DNA from: Halorussus salilacus
GTDB taxonomy: Archaea > Halobacteriota > Halobacteria > Halobacteriales > Haladaptataceae
NCBI RefSeq assembly: GCF_024138125.1
Contig: NZ_CP099993.1
Coordinates: forward strand, 2,108,001-2,172,000
DNA length: 64,000 bases
Direction of reading: 5' to 3'
This document shows, piece by piece, positions 40,901-48,600 of this stretch (its first letter is position 1; each line of letters begins with the position of its first letter). The notes beneath the pieces were generated by a model. That model was not told the DNA's origin and searched no databases. It saw only the letters and a list, made by a program, of their open reading frames with translations. A program made the position numbers and the translations under genes.

Positions 40901-41197
40901 TCGTCGCTCCCCGAGGAGGGCACCGCGGTCGTCGACCTCCCGGTCGAGGGCTTCGACGACTACTACGACCTCGCGGCGTTCGACGACCTCGCCGACGCGC
41001 TCCGCGCGGGCGAGGTCGACCTGCTGGTGACCCGCGACCGCGCCGCCCTCGAAACCGCGGTCGAAGAGGAGGTCACCTACTTCTCGACCGAGGCGAGCGC
41101 CCGGGCCGCGCTCGAAGCCCTCGACGCGCGCGACGAACCGCTCGACGTGGCCCCGCTCGCCGACCGGGCGAAGGAGACCCGCGAGTGGGGCAAGTGA
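37904..41197 (+). CDS. carB: Carbamoyl-phosphate synthase large subunit
   Basis: A 1,097-residue enzyme making carbamoyl phosphate for pyrimidine and arginine synthesis. Two homologous ATP-grasp halves are visible: [20 protein letters not shown] near residue 12 and [20 protein letters not shown] near 605, each with ATP-binding loops ([20 protein letters not shown]) and the MKSTGE signature. A disordered insertion rich in Asp/Glu/Ala (near residues 525-560) separates the halves. The start is supported by TTTATTA at 37869-37875. A 9-codon frame from 37878 ends in an ATGA overlap but would begin upstream of the likely transcript start. No carA is present here. Confidence 0.96.
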   Translation: [1097 protein letters not shown]

Positions 41198-41211
41198 GAA
41201 GCGTTCGGCGT

Positions 41212-41568
41212 TCAGGTCCCGACGCCCGGATGACGCGCCTGATACCGGAGTAGCTGGTCGGCGCGGTCGGCCTTCGCCAGCAGGACCTCCTTGAGCGCGG
41301 GCGGATTCCTGATGCGGGTGTCGTCGAGGACCTCCTCGGGGAGCGCGAGCGTCCCCTCGGGAACCTCGTCCTCTCCGTGAACCGCGAGGTGGTGGCTGTC
41401 TACCTTCATCACGAGCGGATTGTCGAGTCGCTCGATGCCCTCGCCGGTGGCGTAGAGCTGTTCGTTGATCTGCTCGTGCTGGTCGCGACGGATGACTGCC
41501 TCGTCGCCGTGGTACGGCTCGACGTACAGCCGTCCGAGGTAGTAGCCGCTGGAGAACTCCTCGAACAT
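41212..41568 (-). CDS. DUF5802-like haloarchaeal protein
   Basis: A 118-residue protein starting MFEEFSSGYYLGRLYVEPYH then GDEAVIRRDQHEQINEQLYA, ending LLAKADRADQLLRYQ. This is the pattern I recall for DUF5802, a widespread haloarchaeal family without known function. It is a single soluble domain. AT-rich TATATAAA and TTTATCA lie 31-56 bases upstream. Confidence 0.78.
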   Translation of the reverse strand: MFEEFSSGYYLGRLYVEPYHGDEAVIRRDQHEQINEQLYATGEGIERLDNPLVMKVDSHHLAVHGEDEVPEGTLALPEEVLDDTRIRNPPALKEVLLAKADRADQLLRYQARHPGVGT

Positions 41569-41720
41569 GTGACGAGCTAACGTATAACACCCTACAGTGA
41601 TAAATCTGTCGGATAGATTTATATAGTAGCGCAAGGACACTATTTAACGGTTGTCGACCTTTCACGCCCGGGACGGGTCGATTCCGACAGACATTCGTCG
41701 CTGGCGACCCCGGTGTCGGT

Positions 41721-42371
41721 ATGGCGATTCCCGAGCGATACGCCCGGGCGTATCTGGAGGACGGGCCGAACCTCGCGTGGCTGCTCGCGGTGAACGTCCT
41801 CGCGATGCTGGTCGGGGTGCGCTTCTACGTCGGGACCCTCCCCGAGGTTCCCATCTACCTCTGGCCGCTGTACGCCGACTCGCCCGCCGCGCTCTTTCTG
41901 GTCACGCTGTCGCTCGCCACGCTCCTGGCGAACCTCGGAAATCGACTCCGGGACGCTCCCCGAAATCGCTATCTCGCGTACCTCCACACCTTCGCGTTCG
42001 CGTGGCTGGTCAAGTACGGCCTCTGGACGGCGGTCGCGCTCAACCTCGGGTTCCCGGCGTACTTCGGGCCGCCGTGGGAGGCCGACGCGCTGTGGTCCTA
42101 CTGGTTCATCGTCCTCACCCACCTCGGGTTCGTGGTCGAGGCGTACCTGCTTCCCGCCTACGGCGCGACGACCCGCGGCGCGCTGGCGGCCGCGCTCGCG
42201 GCCCTGCTCGCGAACGACGCCCTCGATTACCTGCTGGGGTATCATCCGCCGCTCCGGTACGAACCCGGACTCGTCCTCCCGGTGGCGACCGCGGCGCTCT
42301 CGGTGGTCGCGGTCGGCGCGGCGGCCCGCGCGTTCGACCGCCTTCCGAGCCCCGACGGCCGAACCGAGTAG
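41721..42371 (+). CDS. DUF1405 integral membrane protein
   Basis: A 216-residue protein with about six membrane helices and short loops. The FYVGTLPEVPIYLWPLYADS segment and the HTFAFAWLVKYGLWT helix are typical of DUF1405. Its function is unknown. The start is the Met before IPERYARAYLEDGPN. Confidence 0.82.
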   Translation: MAIPERYARAYLEDGPNLAWLLAVNVLAMLVGVRFYVGTLPEVPIYLWPLYADSPAALFLVTLSLATLLANLGNRLRDAPRNRYLAYLHTFAFAWLVKYGLWTAVALNLGFPAYFGPPWEADALWSYWFIVLTHLGFVVEAYLLPAYGATTRGALAAALAALLANDALDYLLGYHPPLRYEPGLVLPVATAALSVVAVGAAARAFDRLPSPDGRTE

Positions 42372-42487
42372 GCGGGCGCTAATCGGCGTTTGAACTCTAA
42401 TACGGCCTCTCGATGGCCGAATGGGGGTGCGTGAACGGAACGAACGAATGCCCTCCTTTTTAAAGAGCGGGCATATATGACCAACCG

Positions 42488-43621
42488 ATGAGTGGCTATC
42501 GAGCCGTCCTGTTGGTGCTGTTCGTGGTCGGTGGTTCGCTGACGGCCGCCCCGGCGGTCGCGACGGACGACGCGACCGCCGTCGGCGAACGGACCCAGCC
42601 CACCGCCCAGACCGACGTCACCGCCCAGAATCAGGCCGCCGGGGAGCGGGCCGGGGCCACCGAGTCGGGAATCCAGCAGTCGGAGGCCGAGAACGAGACT
42701 GTGAACGGATCACTCGGTTCCGACATCTCGTCGTTCATGCAGTCGAACGCCGCGGAGGCCAACGGCGCGGTCGAGACCGGCATGTGGGACGCCTCGTTCA
42801 ACGCGACGGAGAACCGTTCGAACCGGAAGCGACTGGTCGAACGACGGACCGACGAACTCCGCGCGGAGCTGACCGAACTCCAGGAGCGCAAGGAGGAACT
42901 CATGGCCGAGCGCGAGGACGGCAACATCAGCAACGCCGCCTACAAGGCGCGTCTGGGCCAGTTGGTCGGGAGGATCAACGCGCTGAAGTCGTCGATAAAC
43001 GCCACCGAACCGCGCGCCGAGCAGGTCGACACGAACGTCGAGGCGATCCGGACGCTCGAAACCGAGACGAACGATCTCGGCGGCCCCGAGATCGCCGAGC
43101 TCGCGCGGAACACGTCGGGCCTCGGAAACGCCACCGGACCGCCCGGGAACGCCACCGGACCGCCCGGGAACGCCACCGGACCGCCCGGGAACGGCAATGG
43201 ACCTCCCGGCAACGGAACCCCGTTACAGAACGCGAGCAACGCGTCCGACGACGCCGTCGCCGACTCGGCGAACGGGACGCCGGGCGGTCGGCCCGACGGC
43301 GTCGGCAACGCCACCGACGACCGGGCCGACTCGGCCGACGACGGCGTCAGAGAAGCGACGAACGACACCACCGAACGCCGACAGGGCGACGAACGAGAGC
43401 CGTCCGGCGTTACCGACTCCGCGAACCGGTCGGACGACGCCCCCGTCGACCCCGCGAATCGAACCGACAACGGCTCCGCCGACCCCGCGAACCAGTCGAC
43501 CGGGGACCCGGTCCCGAACGCCAGCACGCCCTCGGCCGCCGACGAACTCGGGTACGGGACGCTCGCGACCGCGACGAGCGTGTCGGCGCTCGGCCTGCTC
43601 CGCGCGCCGCCGGTCGCGTAA
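42488..43621 (+). CDS. Secreted coiled-coil protein with GNATGPP repeats (DUF7096-like)
   Basis: A 377-residue exported protein with a Sec signal (SGYRAVLLVLFVVGGSLTAA) and possible C-terminal hydrophobic tail. Residues about 100-180 form a charged coiled coil (RRTDELRAELTELQERKEEL). A Gly/Asn/Pro repeat, GNATGPP three times, follows, then a Ser/Asn/Asp-rich stalk with many NxT/S sites that may be glycosylated. It resembles DUF7096 proteins paired with an HTH regulator, as here. It is likely surface-exposed. Confidence 0.72.
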   Translation: MSGYRAVLLVLFVVGGSLTAAPAVATDDATAVGERTQPTAQTDVTAQNQAAGERAGATESGIQQSEAENETVNGSLGSDISSFMQSNAAEANGAVETGMWDASFNATENRSNRKRLVERRTDELRAELTELQERKEELMAEREDGNISNAAYKARLGQLVGRINALKSSINATEPRAEQVDTNVEAIRTLETETNDLGGPEIAELARNTSGLGNATGPPGNATGPPGNATGPPGNGNGPPGNGTPLQNASNASDDAVADSANGTPGGRPDGVGNATDDRADSADDGVREATNDTTERRQGDEREPSGVTDSANRSDDAPVDPANRTDNGSADPANQSTGDPVPNASTPSAADELGYGTLATATSVSALGLLRAPPVA

Positions 43622-43668
43622 GCCGAGAGACACGCTTTTGGGCGCTCGTTCCCTACGCTCTCCCGGGA

Positions 43669-44451
43669 ATGGACTCCGCCGAGCTACTCGACATCCTCGG
43701 GAACGAGAACCGGAGGCGAATCCTCCGGCTACTGTCACGCAAGCCCTGTTACGTCACCGAGATCAGCGAGTACCTCGGGGTCAGTCCCAAGGCGGTCATC
43801 GACCACCTCCGGAAGCTCGAAGACGCTGGCCTCGTCGAGAGCCGAACCGACGACCAGCGCAGGAAGTACTTCAGCATCTCGCGCAACCTCAGGCTCGAAG
43901 TCAGCGTCTCACCCTACGAGTTCGGAATGAAGAGCGCCTACCCCGCGAGCGCCAACCTCGACGTGAGCCGGTGTCGGTACGTCTCGCTGAACGTGCAGTT
44001 CGACTCGCCGGAATCCGACGGGGACGCCGCCGAGTCCGACGCAGAGGCCGAGGCACTCGACGCCGAGACCGGTAACCCCGACTCCCCGACTCGGCGGGCA
44101 GACGACTCCGGGGCGGGCGACGCCGGGACCGAGAGCGTCGAGCGGGCGACCGGCCTCGCGTCGGAACTCGACGAACTCCAGCAACTCCAGAGCGAACTGT
44201 CGCTCGCCCAGCGGTGGGTCCACGGTCGAATCGCCGACGTACAGGAACGGCTCAGCGACGCCCTCGACGCCGACGGCGCGGAGCGACTCCACGCGGAGGT
44301 CGTGGCGGCCGTCGCTGGCGGCGCGACCACGGTCGGGGAGGTCGCCCGCGCGGTCGACGCGCCCGAACCAGTCGTCGAGGAGTGTCTGGCCGTGCTGGCC
44401 GACCGCGGGTTCCTGGAGCAGCGCGACGGGGAGTGGGCGCTGGCGGGGTAG
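43669..44451 (+). CDS. ArsR-type winged-helix regulator with C-terminal second wHTH
   Basis: A 260-residue protein. The N-terminal ArsR-like domain is LLDILGNENRRRILRLLSRK then EISEYLGVSPKAVIDHLRKL. A middle conserved segment (SVSPYEFGMKSAY, SRCRYVSLNV) follows, then an acidic linker, a coiled coil and another small wHTH (EVARAVDAPEPVVEECLAVL). It is 47 bases downstream of the secreted protein and probably regulates it or related surface genes. The signal is unknown. Confidence 0.82.
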   Translation: MDSAELLDILGNENRRRILRLLSRKPCYVTEISEYLGVSPKAVIDHLRKLEDAGLVESRTDDQRRKYFSISRNLRLEVSVSPYEFGMKSAYPASANLDVSRCRYVSLNVQFDSPESDGDAAESDAEAEALDAETGNPDSPTRRADDSGAGDAGTESVERATGLASELDELQQLQSELSLAQRWVHGRIADVQERLSDALDADGAERLHAEVVAAVAGGATTVGEVARAVDAPEPVVEECLAVLADRGFLEQRDGEWALAG

Positions 44452-44964
44452 TCACAGGTCCTGTGTCAGCCCCTTCCGGAGGTCGCCGCCGAGGTACGCG
44501 CCGAGCGCGCCCGCCAGCAGGCCGGTCCCCATCCCGAACATCGCCAGCTGGGTGCCCGCGTCGCCGAACGCCGCCAGCGCGAAGTGACCGAGGACCGCGG
44601 TGAGTCCGGCCGCGGCCGCCCCGGCGACCCCGGATTCGAGGACGGTGCCGCGCTCGACCGCCAGCCCGAGGACGAACGCGCCCGCGAACACGCCCACCAG
44701 CCCTGCGAGGTTGTCGAGGAAGGGGAGCGGGATGACGGCGTTCCCCGCGATCATCCCCGTCCCGAGGAGCAGGAGGGCGTAAAGGAAGATTCGCGGGGAG
44801 AAGACGCGGGCGACGCGATTCTGGAGGCGTCCGGCGAGCGACGGCGACTCGGCCGACCGCGAGGAGGACGACTCGGAATCGGGAACCGATTCCGAGTCGT
44901 CGAGGAGGTCGGCGTACTCCTCGGCGACGGAGTCGTTGGTGCGCTGGTCGGAGCGCTGGGGCAT
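44452..44964 (-). CDS. DUF456-like membrane protein
   Basis: A 170-residue protein. The first 50 residues are Ser/Asp/Glu-rich and cytoplasmic; then come about four helices (IFLYALLLLGTGMIAGNAVI, LAGLVGVFAGAFVLGLAVER, GVAGAAAAGLTAVLGHFALA, AMFGMGTGLLAGALGAYLGG). The Gly/Ala-rich small-residue helices match the DUF456 style. No function is known. Confidence 0.7.
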   Translation of the reverse strand: MPQRSDQRTNDSVAEEYADLLDDSESVPDSESSSSRSAESPSLAGRLQNRVARVFSPRIFLYALLLLGTGMIAGNAVIPLPFLDNLAGLVGVFAGAFVLGLAVERGTVLESGVAGAAAAGLTAVLGHFALAAFGDAGTQLAMFGMGTGLLAGALGAYLGGDLRKGLTQDL

Positions 44965-44987
44965 GTGTGGGTGTGAGACGGGCGAGG

Positions 44988-45240
44988 TTATGGGTCTTTT
45001 CGTGGGTCGCTGTTCAGTTCGTAGTAGTCCCCACCGACCGGTTCGAGTCGACTAACCCACCGACCTCCTCGCCGTCGTCGAGGCCGTCGCCGTCGGTGTC
45101 GGCGTCGTAGGGGTCGGTGTAGATGCGCTCGCCGTTGCCGATGGGGATGCCCATCCGTTCCAGCGAGTTCGAGAGGCCGTCGCCGTCGCTGTCCCGCACT
45201 ATCTCGACGTCGACCGACTCGACTTGTGCGTTTCTCAAAC
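44988..45240 (-). pseudogene. Orphan duplicated fragment of the giant secreted protein
   Basis: About 215 bp nearly identical to 47943-48167, the second Ca-binding repeat block of the giant protein (VRDSDGDGLSNSLERMGIPI then DTDGDGLDDGEEVGGLVDSN). One base is missing after DSNR; restoring it gives VGGDYYELNSDP and a stop at 44988. Upstream of the homology the sequence diverges. It looks like a remnant left by replacement of the 3' end of the big gene. Confidence 0.75.
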
Positions 45241-45278
45241 TGGCCTAACTAAACAGTGCTGGCGAAAATAGACTATCT

Positions 45279-45515
45279 CTATTTCTCGTACCGGGCCGTG
45301 ATCCATTCGATGATCTCATCATGTCCAACGATGCCGTTAGGCGCAGTCTCCGGTTCGACGAGTACTGGTTCCGAAATCGGAAATTCGAGCGCCTCAATGT
45401 CGGAGTCCTCAGGTGGTAGAAAGTATGCATCATATTCTACCTTATGTTCGTCGAGTTTGTCTCGAACATTCCCGCAACGAGCGCATTTTTCTTGGAGGTA
45501 GATATTGAGTGGCAT
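45279..45515 (-). CDS. Glutaredoxin-like small protein, candidate immunity protein
   Basis: A 78-residue thioredoxin-fold protein. It begins MPLNIYLQEKCARCGNVRDK with a CxxC pair (Cys11, Cys14), and has the cis-Pro region EPVLVEPETAPNGIVGHDEI ending in IIEWITARYEK. It lies directly downstream of the giant secreted protein in an AT-richer patch, the slot where polymorphic-toxin immunity genes sit. Redox function is the sequence-based call; immunity is inferred from position only. Confidence 0.65.
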   Translation of the reverse strand: MPLNIYLQEKCARCGNVRDKLDEHKVEYDAYFLPPEDSDIEALEFPISEPVLVEPETAPNGIVGHDEIIEWITARYEK

Positions 45516-45600
45516 TAATAGAATCTTATTAGCGAGCAGTAATTAGCCCTGTGGGTCCGGAAGTAGCAGATGAGTGTGGCAACGGATTTCACTAAGGCTA

Positions 45601-48600
45601 TTAGTTCTGGCTGAGATACTCCTCAAGCGGCTTGATTCGTTCCCAGCCATCGTCCACGTTTTGTCGTAACATGTATTGGGTTGCTCCGCCAGACTTGAAC
45701 TCACTCGTACCTTTGTTCCTCATCTCACCTGCAGTACTCACTCTCATCTTCACGCTCTGTCCCTCGGAGATTTCGAGCTTGCCTATGTGGTCGTAGTCCG
45801 ATGGCCACGCCTTTTTCAGGAGCGCGAGTCGGTCGTAGACCTCTTCTTTCGAATTCAGATTGTCGATGGTATCTCGTCTGACCAGCCACTTTCCTCCGGG
45901 GTGGTCGTCACTATCGTGAACGCGCATGAAGACGTCCTTCGAGTCGGTCTCGAAATCGACCACGAGGGTTCCTTCTTGGTGAGGCGGTTTATCACCCTGT
46001 TTGCGGTGTTTTTTGTTGAGCTTAGAAGCCGTGTGGAACTCCGTCGTTTCGTGTCCATTACTGTCTATGTCGTCGACTCTCCTCAGCGCCGTTCTGACGT
46101 CAGACGTTTCGATTCCCGACTTACCGACCGCTCGCATCCACGAGACCCCCGCATCGCTGTCCGACAACACGTCCGCGAACTTCGTCTGGTAATCTGAATC
46201 GAGTTCGCCGTACTTACGGGCTGAGGACCCTATGGTATCCGACGAGAGATCGCTCTTCAAGAGCTTTCGCATTGACTCGTCGCTGATGTCACTGAAGAAC
46301 TGGACACCGTCTGAGTCCGTCTCGGCAAGCGCCCGAATCGCCTTATTTCGTTCAGCGGTGTCCAAGGACTGGAGACGGCGAACCACTTCGTCGATATCGG
46401 CCTTCGACACGTCTGGGTCGTTGGTGGCCTTGACGACCGACTCAACAGCATCCTCCTCCGTCTCCTTGTCGAGACAGCTCCGACCGTACGCCTGCGTGCT
46501 GAAGCCCGACCGGCTACACGCCGCTCGCAGGCTGAGTAGGTCTTCGACCGACTCTTTGTCCAGTTTGTTGATCGCTGTGACGCCATCGTCGCCCGTATGC
46601 GCCAGCATCGTCCGCAACCGCGCCTCCTGCGACGGCGACAGGTCCTCGATCTTGTTACCGTCGACCTTCCGCAGATGCCGGTACAGCCGTGCCTGCCCCG
46701 CCGCCGTTTTCGCCCCACTCAAGATGCGCTGGCCGCTCTCTTTCGTCAGCCACACGCTCCCCTCGCCCAACCGCGACCCCAGCTTGTAGCTCCCGCGTTT
46801 GACCGGTTCGGTCGTCCGGCCCTTCGCCGCGTCCAGATAGCGGCTAGCCTGCGTCACCCGGCCGTTGCGGTCCAGCCGGTCGACCGTCTTCGAGAACGTC
46901 TTCGTGCCCTTGACGGCTTTCGTGGCCTGCTCGCCTGCAACCATCGACAGCACGTAGTACGATACGTACCCGAGGTACCAACTCGCCCGGAAGGCTTCGT
47001 AATCCGATTGCTCGTCGGGATTGTCGGGGTCGAACGGATTGTTGAGTTCTTGTTTTTCCTGGACGCCCTCGATCAGCTGGCCGGGCAACGCTTTCAACAT
47101 CTTCTCGACCAGTCCGAGCTTCTGGACGAGGCCCGCCAACTGCTGGAGGGATTCGAGGAATCCGAACGGGTCCTCTGCTATCGCGTTCAGCGTCTCGGCC
47201 GACTCACCGCCACCAACCGTCAGCCCAGACAACAGCCCGGCGTATCCCGACGCAGTCGTCGTATCCACGTCACTCCGGGTGGCGAACTCCTCGGCCATCG
47301 CTCCGTAGACGTTGCTCCGCTCCATCGCCACCTTCGACCGAGTGTTGTCGTGGCGGTCGCTCGCGCGCACCTCCACGGTCGTCCCGGACAGTCCGTCGAG
47401 GACCGTCTCCTTCGACCCGGTGGAGAACTCTACCGACCGACTCACCGACTCGCCGCTGTCCCAGTCCGTCCGGGTCTCGACGTCCTCGTCCTTCAGGACC
47501 GCCGTCTCCTCGACCCCACTCGGGTCGCTCGCCGAGTAACCCAGCTGATAGGTCGTCTTCCAACTCCCCGGTGGCTTGTAGAAGTTCGCGCGGAACACCT
47601 CGATTTCGGGCCCCTCGTAGTCGTGCAACGTCGGGTCAGACCCCGCGTCCAGTTCCGCGTCGTCGTCGATACCATCCCCGTCGGTGTCTGCACGCGCCGG
47701 ATTCGTCCCGAGTTCGAGTTCCTCGCCGTCGTCGAGACCGTCGCCGTCGGTGTCGGCGTCGTAGGGGTCGGTCCGGACGGTATCGTCGGTCGAGAGCGCG
47801 CCACTGGGGTCCTCGCCGCTGTACAGCGCGTTCATGAACGCCTCGGAGTCCGCGGGCGAGTCGGTGTACTGGACCGTCTGAGTGCCGTAGGTCTCCTCGT
47901 AGTCGTCGAGGCCGTCGCCGTCCGAGTCGACCTCCGTCGGGTCGCTGTTCAGTTTGTAGTAGTCCCGGCCGACCCGGTTCGAGTCGACCAACCCACCGAC
48001 CTCCTCGCCGTCGTCGAGGCCGTCGCCGTCGGTGTCGGCGTCGTAGGGGTCGGTGTAGATGCGCTCGCCGTTGCCGATGGGGATGCCCATCCGTTCCAGC
48101 GAGTTCGAGAGGCCGTCGCCGTCGCTGTCCCGCACTATCTCGACGTCGACCGACTCGACCTGCGCGCCCGAGAGGTTCTCGGTCTGCACCCGAATCCGGA
48201 GCGTCTCGCCCGCGGCGTGGTCGAGGTTCTCGGAGACGAGCGCCGAGTCGGTGACGCGCGTGCCGTCCTCACCGACGACCTCGAAGACGGTGCGACTCTC
48301 GGTGTCGGTCACCAGCGACACCTCGGCGCTGGCGTTCGACTCCTCGGCGTACCCCGACACCTGCGCGGTGAGCGTCACCTCGACCGCGTCGTCGGGGATG
48401 TCGACCGAGCGTTCGAGCTCGGACGGCGGGATGGGTTCTGGCTCGGGGTCCGGTTCTTCTTCAGGTGGTTCAGGTGGTTCAGGTGGTTCAGTTTCGGTTG
48501 TGGTTGGGCTATCGGTCTCGGTTGGGCTAGAGGTCTCGGTTGTGGTCGGGTCGTCATCGCATCCATCGCCGCCACCACCCTCTATCGGCGCGGAATTGTC

